A DNA stretch of 16,912 bases. It comes from DATDPY01 sp964395765. Its GTDB lineage: Bacteria; Bacteroidota; Bacteroidia; Cytophagales; Cyclobacteriaceae. The DNA lies in NCBI GenBank assembly GCA_964395765.1, contig CAYNCU010000085.1, positions 1-16,912 of the forward strand. Reading direction: 5' to 3'. Made by a program: the position numbers and the translations under genes. The notes beneath the pieces are model-generated. The model was not told where the DNA came from and ran no database searches. It worked only from the letters and a program-made list of their open reading frames with translations. Position 1 is the first letter of the stretch. Each line of letters opens with the position of its first letter. Below are positions 1 through 7,406 of the stretch, piece after piece.

Positions 1-115
1 ATTCCGGCTTTGCGTAAAAATAGGAAATCAGTTTTCCTACCGTGGCTGAAAAGAAGCCGGCGTAAAAAATAAAGGCTGCAAAAAGTATCCTGGCTCTCAA
101 GCTGAAATCAATCAT
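1..115 (-). CDS. Partial gene, N-terminus of a predicted membrane protein
   Basis: On the minus strand an ATG at 115-113 opens a frame that stays open to the window edge, giving 38 residues that begin MIDFSLRARILFAAFIF. The segment from about residue 8 to 33 is hydrophobic and aromatic-rich, which fits a first transmembrane helix. The start lies 30 bases after the stop of the potassium channel gene on the same strand, so the two are probably co-transcribed. There is no strong Shine-Dalgarno site, which is normal in Bacteroidota. Too little is visible to assign a family. That the frame is coding is an inference from its position, its composition and the absence of stops. Confidence 0.5.
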   Translation of the reverse strand, partial: MIDFSLRARILFAAFIFYAGFFSATVGKLISYFYAKPE

Positions 116-145
116 CAGGATACAAATATGCGACGGTTAAGGTTG

Positions 146-1192
146 TTAAAAAAGCCGGCCTTCCGGAACGCCGAAAGAGTGCTGAATTTTCTTTTTATTA
201 AATCCGTCAGCGAGAATGATCAGGTAGTCATTTAATTCAATCTGGACATCCTCGCCGGGGTTCGTGAGGGTTTTCTTGTTCGATTCTTTAACAATCCCCA
301 TCAGGATTGCATTAAACTCACTTTTAAGCGCGGTGAATGTTTCCAGGTAGGTCTTATTAAGAAAAGGATTTTCTTCAATTACCTTGAATTCCTGAATATC
401 GTGTTGTATATCGGTTTTGGATGTGCTTATCAGTTCAAGATTCATATCGGCGACGTCGGGTTCGAAAATATAGCTGGCTACCAGTTTGGAAGCAATTTCA
501 TTCCGTGCCACTGCGTAAGTAACTCCGGCCGCATGAAAGGTTTCCTTTAACCTGGGCTTTTGAAGCGAAACCACGATGGAGGGTTTAGGGTAAAATTTAT
601 TGAAGTCAAGAACATACATAAGGGCTTCCGAATCGTCTTCAAGGCTGATAAAGGCCACAGAGGCTTTGTCGGCATTGACCTTTTCCAGCATCTCGAGATT
701 AGCATAATCCGAAAAGAGTACGAAAATATTGTCTGTACCGAACTGGGTATATATCAGGTCTATGTCATCCTTTGAATTGGTAATGATTGCCATGTCCTTA
801 TTGGTGATGTCAATTTCTTCTACCACCATCCGGCTGAATTCATTCCAGCCAATGATCAGGATATGATCCGTGAAGTCAGTTCCTTTGTGACCGAGTTTTT
901 TTTCTTCCATCATTTTAAATATTGCATTGGTTGCCATACTGATTAAATATCCTATAACACCGAGACTTGATAAAATATAAAGATAGCCGATTACCTTTCC
1001 ACCGGTAGTAATGGGAGTAAAATCGCCATAGCCGACGGTGGTCAATGTAACGGTCATAAACCAGAAAGCCCTGGATAAAGTGGTAATGCTTGCATGATCG
1101 GATTGCTTTTCAAAGAATACCAATAAGCTGTTAAGCATAAACATTAATGCTAATATCCCTAGCGGGACCAGATAAGGCCTGATTTTTCTCAT
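146..1192 (-). CDS. Two-TM potassium channel with cytoplasmic RCK (TrkA-N/TrkA-C) domain
   Basis: This is an inner-membrane K+ channel subunit, expected to act as a tetramer. Counting from the ATG at 1192 (348 residues), TM1 is at about 7-27, a pore helix at about 39-51 is followed by the selectivity filter TVGYGD at 52-57, and TM2 is at about 66-92. A Rossmann-type RCK/TrkA-N domain begins at HILIIGW (about 110); it has the sequence GWNEFS where a GxGxxG loop is usual, so its ligand may differ from NAD. A TrkA-C-like domain occupies about 262-345. A TTG at 1246 would extend the protein by 18 residues (FIFFLNWRFG...). I prefer the ATG because TM1 then starts in the usual place, but neither start has a strong ribosome site. 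The gene lies downstream of glutathione peroxidase on the same strand and is probably in its operon. Confidence 0.9.
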   Translation of the reverse strand: MRKIRPYLVPLGILALMFMLNSLLVFFEKQSDHASITTLSRAFWFMTVTLTTVGYGDFTPITTGGKVIGYLYILSSLGVIGYLISMATNAIFKMMEEKKLGHKGTDFTDHILIIGWNEFSRMVVEEIDITNKDMAIITNSKDDIDLIYTQFGTDNIFVLFSDYANLEMLEKVNADKASVAFISLEDDSEALMYVLDFNKFYPKPSIVVSLQKPRLKETFHAAGVTYAVARNEIASKLVASYIFEPDVADMNLELISTSKTDIQHDIQEFKVIEENPFLNKTYLETFTALKSEFNAILMGIVKESNKKTLTNPGEDVQIELNDYLIILADGFNKKKIQHSFGVPEGRLF

Positions 1193-1262
1193 ATTGAACT
1201 GCGTAATCTCTCCGAATCTCCAATTTAAAAAAAAAATAAATAACAAAAATTTTTAGCTGAAA

Positions 1263-1757
1263 TTATCTTTGAAGGAGCTCTTCTATATGATGTTTTATGG
1301 ATTCGGGTTTGGCGGCCGGGGCAAAACGACGAAGTACCCTGCCTTCCGGGGAAATTAAAAATTTTGTAAAATTCCATTGGATACGACGCAGCCCGAGGAT
1401 GCCCCTGGCTTTATCCTTTAAAAACTTAAAGAGAGGAGTGGCCTTCCCGCCATTTACCTTTATCTTTTCAAATATAGGGAATGTTATATGGTAATTGGTT
1501 TCGCAGAAAGATTTTATATCCTCGCTGGTGCCGGGCTCCTGTCGGCCGAATTGATTACAGGGAAAACCCAAAATGGTGAACCCGGTATCCTTTAAATCCT
1601 CATAGAGTTTTTGTAAACCCTCATACTGAGGCGTGAAGCCGCATTTACTGGCTGTATTGACAATTAAAAGTACCTTGCCGGAATATTGAGAAAGGCTGAT
1701 TTCTTCCCCTTCCATAGTCCGGGCTGTAAATGAGTATAGGGTATCGTTATTCTTCAT
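1263..1757 (-). CDS. Glutathione peroxidase family thiol peroxidase
   Basis: It reduces hydrogen or lipid peroxides. Bacterial members of this family usually take electrons from thioredoxin rather than glutathione. The 164-residue protein has the typical length and the full catalytic set: peroxidatic Cys39 in NTASKCGFTPQY, Gln69 in FPCNQFG, and Trp128-Asn129 in QWNFTKFLI. Cys67 and Cys85 (SFCETNY) are also present; Cys85 is at about the place where thioredoxin-dependent members carry the resolving cysteine. There is no signal peptide, so it should be cytoplasmic. It is the first gene of a minus-strand group that continues into the potassium channel. The start is an ATG (MKNNDTLYSF). A perfect inverted repeat at 1831-1852 lies about 75 bases upstream and may be a control site. 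Confidence 0.95.
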   Translation of the reverse strand: MKNNDTLYSFTARTMEGEEISLSQYSGKVLLIVNTASKCGFTPQYEGLQKLYEDLKDTGFTILGFPCNQFGRQEPGTSEDIKSFCETNYHITFPIFEKIKVNGGKATPLFKFLKDKARGILGLRRIQWNFTKFLISPEGRVLRRFAPAAKPESIKHHIEELLQR

Positions 1758-1830
1758 GTAAGAATTTACTAATAATACCCGGAAAAGTAAAAATTGTTTG
1801 CTGATGGACCCATGCGCGGAAATAAATCCG

Positions 1831-1852
1831 GGTACTTTTCGATAAAAGTACC
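1831..1852. promoter_or_regulatory. Perfect inverted repeat, candidate operator
   Basis: GGTACTTTT (1831-1839) and AAAAGTACC (1844-1852) are perfect reverse complements around the 4-base spacer CGAT. No run of T follows on either strand, so a Rho-independent terminator is unlikely. Its position about 75 bases upstream of the glutathione peroxidase start suggests a protein-binding dyad or an mRNA leader hairpin. That role is inference. Confidence 0.4.
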
Positions 1853-2050
1853 TTTAAAATTATGATCCAGGTCATAATGCAGGAGCATTTTAAATACGGA
1901 AAAAATTTTGATCCATTCGTAAGCTGATATTAATCAGTTTCCAGCCTGTACGTATTAATATGCACGGTTACTTGACGTAAGTAAGATTCGGATAGATTAT
2001 CAATCAGCGAACATAAAACCGATTGGTAATTTTACATCCTATAGAAATTA

Positions 2051-2056
2051 AGGAGG
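2051..2056 (+). promoter_or_regulatory. Strong Shine-Dalgarno site AGGAGG
   Basis: AGGAGG lies four bases before the ATG at 2061 and is the clearest canonical ribosome site in this window. Most other genes here have weak or no such site, as is usual in Bacteroidota. It settles the start of the secreted protein gene. Confidence 0.7.
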
Positions 2057-2060
2057 AGTT

Positions 2061-2474
2061 ATGAAAAAGATAATATATTTTTTAATGATCCTGATGCCAG
2101 TTTCCTTTACGATCCGGGCACAGGGTGTTCTTGCCACTGTGCAGAATCCGAAGTACCTGCCTGAAAACAAGGCTGCTTCCCTGGTAAATTTTACCGTAAA
2201 TCAAAAAAATGACGGGGCCATTATTAATATTTCTTCCGTAAAAAATGTTAAAAATTATTCTTTTTACATTTTAAAAGGAATCAGTTACGATAATGGTGTA
2301 ACCACCTGGCAAATCATTGATTCTTTTCAAAACACGAACCAATCCATGATTGATAAAACCATCAACGACAAAGTTTTAAACCGGGAACCGGTTATGTACA
2401 GGATCATGGTGTTGGATAAGGACGAAAGGATAGAATATACGCCGATTATTTGTATGAGGAATTACAATGCCTGA
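2061..2474 (+). CDS. Small secreted protein of unknown function
   Basis: The 137-residue product starts with a classical signal peptide: MKK, then a hydrophobic stretch ending about residue 16, then IRAQG, with likely cleavage after Ala20. The mature part of roughly 115 residues alternates polar and hydrophobic positions (VNFTVNQK, INISSVK, YSFYILKGI, VMYRIMVLD), which suggests an all-beta, possibly Ig or fibronectin-III-like fold. The fold is inference. There is one cysteine (ICMRN) near the end. The gene stands alone on the plus strand between two minus-strand groups. It converges on aspartate kinase with a 33-base gap in which I see no obvious terminator. I do not recognise the family. Signal peptide, ribosome site and open frame together make it a convincing gene. 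Confidence 0.8.
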   Translation: MKKIIYFLMILMPVSFTIRAQGVLATVQNPKYLPENKAASLVNFTVNQKNDGAIINISSVKNVKNYSFYILKGISYDNGVTTWQIIDSFQNTNQSMIDKTINDKVLNREPVMYRIMVLDKDERIEYTPIICMRNYNA

Positions 2475-2507
2475 CGCATTTTAAAAATTCTTCTTTATTA
2501 ATCCTTC

Positions 2508-3827
2508 TCATAGATTAAAAATATGCTCGTTCAGTCCTTTTAATGCCGCTTTTTTATAGGAAGATTCAATGAGTACTGAGATATTGTATTTACTTCCACC
2601 ATAAGAGATCATTCTTACGGGGATGCCCCGTAATGCTTCGAAAACTTTAGGCAGGAGGTCCCACTGTTTCATGATAGAGTTTCCGGCCATACAAATGATC
2701 GTTTGGTTCTCATCTACAGAAATATCTCCGAAGGGTTCCAGTTCTGTCAGAATTTCTTGCAGTGAAGACTTATCATCAATAGTTAATGAAACGGCCACCT
2801 CCGAGGTGGTGATCATATCGATCGGGGTTCGGTATTTCTCAAATACCTCAAATATTTTCCGAAGGAAACCATACGCCAGTAGCATCCTGCTCGACCTGAT
2901 TTTTATTGCCGTGATGTCGTCTTTGGCGGCAACCGCTTTAACTTTTACATCGTCTTCCGATTCGGAAATAATTGTACCGATCGCTTCGGTATTCATCGTA
3001 TTTTTTAAAAGTACACGAACGTTGAACTTCTGGGTTGGCCATATGGAGGCCGGGTGGAGTATCTTCGCGCCGAAGTAGGCTAGCTCGGAGGCTTCGTTAT
3101 AGGACAATTGGGAAATAGGGTAGGTTTTATCCACGATCCTTGGATCATTATTATGCATGCCGTCGATGTCTGTCCAGATCTGAACTTCTTCTGCCACGAG
3201 GGCTGCTCCTATAAGTGTAGCCGTATAATCGCTACCTCCTCTTTTCAGGTTCTCGATCTCTCCTTCATGATTCCGGCAGATATAGCCCTGTGTGATCAGT
3301 ATATTCGGAATTTTTTGCCCGTCGAGTAAAGGAAGAAGATGTTCCCGTATATAATCGATATCCGGTTCCTTATCCTTGTCGATATACATGAATTCGAGGG
3401 CCGGTAAAAGTTTCGCTTCAATTTTTTTCTCCTGCAATAAGAGCGAAAATAGCTCGGAAGACATCAGTTCTCCCTGAGCCAATAGTTCATTATTCAGCCT
3501 GGGGTTGAAAAAAGCGCTCAACAATCCCTTCATAAAATTAAAATGACCGTCAATGCTTTGCCTTCCCTTTTCCATCAGAACGGGATCGTGTAATAATTCC
3601 TTATGAAAAGTTATATAATGGCGGTAGAGGTCCTCAATTTTATTAAAAGCTTCTTTTTTATTTTTCGTCACCAGGGATTCCCCGATTGACACAAGAGCAT
3701 TGGTAGTTCCGGAGAGGGCAGAAAGTACGACTATTTTGGGTTGATCGTCGGCTGAAATTAATTCAGCAACATGATGCATTCGATCCGGGGTGCCTACCGA
3801 AGTTCCCCCGAATTTGAGAATTCTCAT
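2508..3827 (-). CDS. lysC: Aspartate kinase, monofunctional, with two ACT domains
   Basis: It phosphorylates L-aspartate to aspartyl phosphate, the first step towards lysine, threonine, methionine and diaminopimelate. The 439-residue protein begins with the kinase motif KFGGTSVG (5-12). GELMSSELFS follows at about 119-128, then RGGSDYTA at 196-203 and WTDIDGMHNNDPR at 218-230. The C-terminal regulatory part has two ACT-like segments, at about 304-370 (ITAIKIRSS...) and 375-437 (TIICMAGNS...VRMISYGGS). The protein ends there, with no homoserine dehydrogenase domain, so it is not a ThrA-type fusion. End-product feedback control through the ACT domains is expected from the family. The start is only 6 bases beyond the ribH stop, so both are in one transcript. 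The symbol lysC is used by family; paralogues elsewhere in the genome cannot be excluded. Confidence 0.95.
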   Translation of the reverse strand: MRILKFGGTSVGTPDRMHHVAELISADDQPKIVVLSALSGTTNALVSIGESLVTKNKKEAFNKIEDLYRHYITFHKELLHDPVLMEKGRQSIDGHFNFMKGLLSAFFNPRLNNELLAQGELMSSELFSLLLQEKKIEAKLLPALEFMYIDKDKEPDIDYIREHLLPLLDGQKIPNILITQGYICRNHEGEIENLKRGGSDYTATLIGAALVAEEVQIWTDIDGMHNNDPRIVDKTYPISQLSYNEASELAYFGAKILHPASIWPTQKFNVRVLLKNTMNTEAIGTIISESEDDVKVKAVAAKDDITAIKIRSSRMLLAYGFLRKIFEVFEKYRTPIDMITTSEVAVSLTIDDKSSLQEILTELEPFGDISVDENQTIICMAGNSIMKQWDLLPKVFEALRGIPVRMISYGGSKYNISVLIESSYKKAALKGLNEHIFNL

Positions 3828-3833
3828 TATAGA

Positions 3834-4343
3834 TCAGAATTTTGAGTTTGAAATATTGTTAATCAGAGAAACCATTTTTAAAGCGGCGAGGGCCGCATCT
3901 TCACCTTTGTTTCCATGTTTGCCCCCTGCCCTGTCAAATGCCTGTTGTTTGGTGTCGGTGGTCAGGACACCGAAAATAACGGGTTTGTTATATTTCAGGG
4001 AAACATCTTTAAGCCCCTGGGCTACAGAGTCGCAGATATACCGGTAATGCGGAGTCTCTCCCCGGATCACGCAACCAAGACAGATGACGGCATCGATGAT
4101 TTTTTTCTGTGCGTAAAGTTGTGCTCCGAAACTCAGCTCAAAACTCCCGGGAACATTGCTCCGGATTATATTTACTTTTTTTATACCATATCCAAGAAGG
4201 GTTTCATAAGCTCCTTCATACAAGGATTCTGTAATTTCTTCATTCCACTCTGAAACAAGGATGGCGAATTTTTTCCAGGCTATGCCGGTGAGATTTTTTT
4301 TGTCAATGGTGGTGCTTTTTCTTCCTGAAGTGGCCATAGTCAT
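3834..4343 (-). CDS. ribH: 6,7-dimethyl-8-ribityllumazine synthase
   Basis: It condenses 5-amino-6-ribitylamino-uracil with 3,4-dihydroxy-2-butanone 4-phosphate, the penultimate step of riboflavin synthesis. The 169-residue protein has the substrate residues WN (33-34) and the family signature VPGSFEL at 64-70. It also has CVIRGETPHY with the catalytic-site His99, and QQAFDRAGG with Arg138, which binds phosphate in the family. Length and motif order fit lumazine synthases, which assemble as pentamers or icosahedra. An ATG at 4343 and another at 4337 are both possible starts, and neither has a good ribosome site. The gene sits between the TPR protein gene (60-base gap, containing a terminator-like hairpin) and aspartate kinase (6-base gap). 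No FMN riboswitch is visible upstream. Confidence 0.96.
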   Translation of the reverse strand: MTMATSGRKSTTIDKKNLTGIAWKKFAILVSEWNEEITESLYEGAYETLLGYGIKKVNIIRSNVPGSFELSFGAQLYAQKKIIDAVICLGCVIRGETPHYRYICDSVAQGLKDVSLKYNKPVIFGVLTTDTKQQAFDRAGGKHGNKGEDAALAALKMVSLINNISNSKF

Positions 4344-4352
4344 ATAAGTATT

Positions 4353-4380
4353 AAAAAATGGATAAAGTCCGGCCTTATCC
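4353..4380 (-). terminator. Terminator-like hairpin with T-run just upstream of ribH
   Basis: Read on the minus strand, GGATAA (4380-4375) pairs with TTATCC (4365-4360). One G-T and one G-C pair can extend the stem around a GC-rich loop. After a single A come six T (4358-4353). This is the shape of a weak Rho-independent terminator or attenuator. It ends about 10 bases before the ribH ATG, so it would either end the pdhA-TPR message or meter transcription into ribH and aspartate kinase. Confidence 0.45.
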
Positions 4381-4403
4381 CTCGGAGGCGGTATATCATT
4401 AAT

Positions 4404-5108
4404 TTATTTTTTTGCCAGGGCATCAAGCCTGGCCTTTTCTTTCTTCGCGTTCTGGTACTGACTCGATCCGTAATATTTAGTTATTATTTCATTATAACAA
4501 TCACCGGCAGCAGTATAATCGGTAAGTTTTTCATAAGCAGCCGCTTCCTTTTCAAGGTATTCAGGACTCAGAAATTCATTGGGCATATATTCTGCTGCTT
4601 TTTTATAATAGGTAACCGCCTTATTCGGGTCGTTTTTCTCCATATAGGCATCGCCGATCAAAGAATAGGCCCTGGGTTGCACGGCAATATCCTTCGCATT
4701 AAACTTCGATAGTTCACTTATAGCGTCATCATAATTTCCCTTTTTAAGATAAATGGATCCGGCGTAGAAATGGGCCAGATCGGCCGATTTGGTAAGGGAA
4801 TAATTGTCAATAATATCAAGAAAGCCGTAATTATTTCCATCACCGTTTAAGGCCTTGTCCAGGCTGTCCGCTTCATAATAATAAATGGCCTGGAACATGT
4901 CAACCTCGGCCTTATGATTTTGCGAGTGGACATAATACCTGAAAAGAAAAAAACCGACCACGATTACGATGATTATACCAACAATTGAAAAAACAACATT
5001 TTTATGTTTTTCAAAGTATTCTTCGGTTTTGCTAAATTTTTCACGGAGTACGTCTGAACTTTCGAGAAGATCGGAGGCTCCGGATTTTTTCTTTTTACTT
5101 TTTGCCAT
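4404..5108 (-). CDS. Membrane-anchored tetratricopeptide repeat protein
   Basis: The 234-residue protein has a lysine-rich N-terminus (AKSKKKKSG), then a single transmembrane helix at about 38-58 (VVFSIVGIIIVIVVGFFLF). A soluble domain follows with about three TPR-like helix pairs, near 110-137 (AHFYAGSIYLKKGNYDDAI), 146-176 (YSLIGDAYMEKNDPNKAV) and 185-212. The positive N-terminus predicts a cytoplasmic tail and a periplasmic TPR domain. This layout recalls the YfgM/TPR_21 type of SecYEG-associated or periplasmic chaperone-linked proteins; that similarity is an inference from architecture. TPRs bind other proteins and no catalytic motif is seen. The gene lies between pdhA (37-base gap) and ribH (60-base gap) on one strand. 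Confidence 0.88.
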   Translation of the reverse strand: MAKSKKKKSGASDLLESSDVLREKFSKTEEYFEKHKNVVFSIVGIIIVIVVGFFLFRYYVHSQNHKAEVDMFQAIYYYEADSLDKALNGDGNNYGFLDIIDNYSLTKSADLAHFYAGSIYLKKGNYDDAISELSKFNAKDIAVQPRAYSLIGDAYMEKNDPNKAVTYYKKAAEYMPNEFLSPEYLEKEAAAYEKLTDYTAAGDCYNEIITKYYGSSQYQNAKKEKARLDALAKK

Positions 5109-5145
5109 AGGAATGACCAGCGATTAAAAATCTGATAAATTTAAA

Positions 5146-6180
5146 CTATTCTTCAACAAAGGGATAATCCGGTTGCACATATACATCGTGATTGTATTCT
5201 GAATGATCGGGGAATGGGGATTCTTCGGCAAACTTGACCGCTTCGTCAATTTCTGCTTTTATTTTGTCATCTATTGATTCAAGGTCCTTTTCAGTGGCGA
5301 ATTTATTATTAAGGATGGCATCTCTCACCTGCTCAATAGGATCACGTTTCTTATATGCTTCCAGTTCTTCCTTGGTACGGTATTTTGCGGGATCCGACAT
5401 GGAATGACCTTTATATCGATAAGTCCGTAATTCCAGCAGAGATGGGCCATCCCCTTTTCTCGCCCGGGCTGCTGCGGTGGCGATTGCTTCATGCACATCT
5501 TCCACTTTCATCGCGTCCACCGATTGGCTGGGCATGTCGTAAGCCTCGCCCAATGTAAATAAGTCATGAACATTGGATGTCCTTGCCACTGAAGTTCCCA
5601 TGGCATAACCATTGTTTTCAATAGCGAAAATGACGGGAAGTTTATAGGTCATGGCAAGATTCATGGATTCATGAAAGGAGCCCTGGCGGACGGCACCGTC
5701 GCCCATGAATGTAATACATACTTTCCCGGTGTTTTTATATTTCTCTGCGAAAGCTATCCCTACGCCTACAGGGATCTGGCCGCCGACGATTCCATGGCCG
5801 CCAAAGAAGTGATGTTCTTTATCGAAGATATGCATGGATCCCCCTTTGCCTTTGGAAACCCCTGTGGATTTTCCGAACAGCTCAGCCATTATGTATTTGG
5901 CAGGAGTTCCCAGTGCAAGCGGATGGCCGTGATCACGATAGGCCGTAATATATTTGTCTCCGACCTCCAGGGCACTGACCGCTCCGGCAGCGCAAGCTTC
6001 CTGTCCTATGAATAAATGACAAAATCCGCGGATTTTCTGCATGCCGTACATCTGTCCTGCCTTCTCCTCGAATTTTCGCATGAGCACCATATGTTCATAC
6101 CATGTCATATAGGTCTTTTTCGAGAATCCTGTTGTCTTTTTATCATGTGTAATTTCGGCAACCCTGGTTTTTGTAGCCAT
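5146..6180 (-). CDS. pdhA: Pyruvate dehydrogenase E1 component, alpha subunit
   Basis: It is the thiamine-diphosphate subunit of the alpha2beta2 E1 enzyme, which decarboxylates pyruvate and passes the acetyl group to the lipoyl E2. The 344-residue protein has YRDHGHPLALG at 81-91, and the ThDP/Mg motif starts at GDGAVRQG (160-167) and closes at ENNGYAMGTS (188-197). YRYKGHSMSDPAKYR at about 254-268 is the conserved loop that carries the regulatory serines in eukaryotic E1 alpha. Length matches stand-alone alpha subunits, so the beta subunit (pdhB) must be encoded elsewhere; it is not next to this gene. pdhA is the first gene of the pdhA-TPR-ribH-aspartate kinase group and is transcribed divergently from recF. 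An acetoin or branched-chain 2-oxo acid dehydrogenase subunit is the main alternative, but the overall sequence looks like the pyruvate enzyme. Confidence 0.92.
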   Translation of the reverse strand: MATKTRVAEITHDKKTTGFSKKTYMTWYEHMVLMRKFEEKAGQMYGMQKIRGFCHLFIGQEACAAGAVSALEVGDKYITAYRDHGHPLALGTPAKYIMAELFGKSTGVSKGKGGSMHIFDKEHHFFGGHGIVGGQIPVGVGIAFAEKYKNTGKVCITFMGDGAVRQGSFHESMNLAMTYKLPVIFAIENNGYAMGTSVARTSNVHDLFTLGEAYDMPSQSVDAMKVEDVHEAIATAAARARKGDGPSLLELRTYRYKGHSMSDPAKYRTKEELEAYKKRDPIEQVRDAILNNKFATEKDLESIDDKIKAEIDEAVKFAEESPFPDHSEYNHDVYVQPDYPFVEE

Positions 6181-6197
6181 ATCCGCTTTAGTTAAAT

Positions 6198-6240
6198 GAG
6201 TTATTTAATACATAACTCTTAATCAATGCTATTTGATTAA
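6198..6240. promoter_or_regulatory. Two abutting inverted repeats in the pdhA-recF divergent region
   Basis: GAGTTAT (6198-6204) and ATAACTC (6212-6218) form a perfect 7-bp dyad around TTAATAC. Immediately next to it, TTAATCAA (6219-6226) and TTGATTAA (6233-6240) form a perfect 8-bp dyad around TGCTAT. They lie 18 to 60 bases upstream of the pdhA ATG and 43 to 85 bases upstream of the recF ATG. They could be operator sites or leader hairpins of the pdhA message. No T-run follows in the form expected of a terminator. No exact TAnnTTTG element is visible in the 102-base gap; TAATTTAG at 6237-6244 is one base off. Confidence 0.4.
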
Positions 6241-6282
6241 TTTAGAGTGCGAAAATAACCAAAAAGTCACAAAAAACAGTTA

Positions 6283-7404
6283 ATGCATCTCGAAAATATA
6301 AGTTTGATAAACTTCAAAAACTATGCGGAAACGCACTTTAGTTTTTGCCCTGACATTAATTGCATTTTAGGTGACAACGGAAGCGGTAAAACCAACCTGC
6401 TGGATGCCATTTATTACCTTTCCCTGACTAAAAGTTTCTTCCATTCTTCCGATGCCCAGAATATCAGGTTCGGATGTGACTTTTTCGGCCTGAAAGGGAG
6501 CTTCAATAAAGACGGTAAAAACTCCAGCGTTACCTGCAAGCTTAAAGGAAACGATAAAAAAGAATTTTCTATTGAGGAGAACGTTTATGAACGATATACC
6601 GATCATATCGGAACCTTTCCTGTTGTGATGATTGCTCCGAACGATACGGATATGATCAGGGGAAGCAGCGACCTTCGAAGAAAATTCTTTGACGGAGTGC
6701 TCTCCCAGGTGGATAAACCTTTCCTTGATAAATTACTGAAATATAACCGGGCACTGCGTCGCAGGAATAGCCTCTTAAAACAATTCGGGGAAGGAAATTA
6801 TTTTGATGGCGACCTGCTTGAAAGCTATGACAGGATCGTTTTAGCCACGGGGGAAAAAATATTTAATCAGCGTAAAGAATTAACCGGGCGGTTTATTCCT
6901 GTTTTTAATGAATGGTATGAAACGATTGCAGGAAAAAAAGAAATTGTTGAAATTATTTATCAATCCGATTGGGAAGATCCGGATTTTCCCGTAAGATACA
7001 GGAAAAATATTGAGCTGGACCGGATGAACCGGAGAACCATGCTGGGTGTTCATAAGGATGATTTTGAGTATTCCTTGAATAGTAAGAGTTTGCGAAAATT
7101 TGGTTCACAAGGTCAGCAGAAATCTTTATTGGTGGCCTTAAAACTGACTCAATTTGAATTAATAAGGGAATCCAAAGGTTTTAAGCCTATCTTACTTCTT
7201 GATGATATTTTCGATAAATTGGATGATAAAAGAATTAAAAAGCTGATGAACCTGGTAAATCGGCACAATTTTGGTCAGATTTTCATTACGGACGCAAGAC
7301 CGGAAAGAACATTATCGATCATTCATGATTTAGATTGTGAGAAGAAAATATTGTATCTTGAAAACGGTATCCTTTCCAACAGTCAATCGGTAAAGGTTAA
7401 GTAG
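6283..7404 (+). CDS. recF: DNA replication/repair protein RecF
   Basis: RecF is an SMC/ABC-type ATPase that, with RecO and RecR, loads RecA at single-strand gaps and stalled forks. The 373-residue protein opens with LINFKNYAE (8-16), as typical RecF proteins do. Its Walker A motif is GDNGSGKTN (30-38), the ABC signature is SQGQQKSLLVALKL (275-288), and Walker B is LLLDDIFDKLDD (304-315). A D-loop-like TDARPE follows at 336-341. There is no long coiled coil, as expected for RecF rather than RecN or SMC. The ATG at 6283 has no good ribosome site. The next gene starts 2 bases after the stop, so the two are translated from one message. DnaA and DnaN genes are not adjacent here, unlike in many Gram-positive and enterobacterial genomes. 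Confidence 0.97.
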   Translation: MHLENISLINFKNYAETHFSFCPDINCILGDNGSGKTNLLDAIYYLSLTKSFFHSSDAQNIRFGCDFFGLKGSFNKDGKNSSVTCKLKGNDKKEFSIEENVYERYTDHIGTFPVVMIAPNDTDMIRGSSDLRRKFFDGVLSQVDKPFLDKLLKYNRALRRRNSLLKQFGEGNYFDGDLLESYDRIVLATGEKIFNQRKELTGRFIPVFNEWYETIAGKKEIVEIIYQSDWEDPDFPVRYRKNIELDRMNRRTMLGVHKDDFEYSLNSKSLRKFGSQGQQKSLLVALKLTQFELIRESKGFKPILLLDDIFDKLDDKRIKKLMNLVNRHNFGQIFITDARPERTLSIIHDLDCEKKILYLENGILSNSQSVKVK

Positions 7405-7406
7405 CC

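Larger units (their letters stand above)
1758..2060. promoter_or_regulatory. Divergent intergenic region between glutathione peroxidase and a secreted protein
   Basis: This 303-base non-coding stretch separates the minus-strand glutathione peroxidase from the plus-strand secreted protein, so it must hold promoters for both. It contains a perfect 9-bp inverted repeat (annotated separately) and a short dyad, CTGAT-ATTA-ATCAG, near 1923-1936. I found no full match to the Bacteroidota -7 element TAnnTTTG. TAATTTTA at 2027-2034 is one base off, with no TTG at the right distance upstream. No plausible gene lies in the stretch. Confidence 0.5.

Noticed and set aside
560..775. Plus-strand reading frame opposite the potassium channel gene
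   Set aside because: It is fully antisense to a clear channel gene, has no domain or signal peptide, and has no ribosome site.
1972..2000. TTGACG-N17-GATTAT as a sigma-70 promoter for the secreted protein gene
   Set aside because: Bacteroidota primary sigma factors use TTG and TAnnTTTG elements; the -10 match is poor and the pairing is likely chance.
2623..3329. Two plus-strand frames opposite aspartate kinase
   Set aside because: They are shadows of the lysC coding strand; their compositions (runs of S, I, F) are what antisense of this gene gives.
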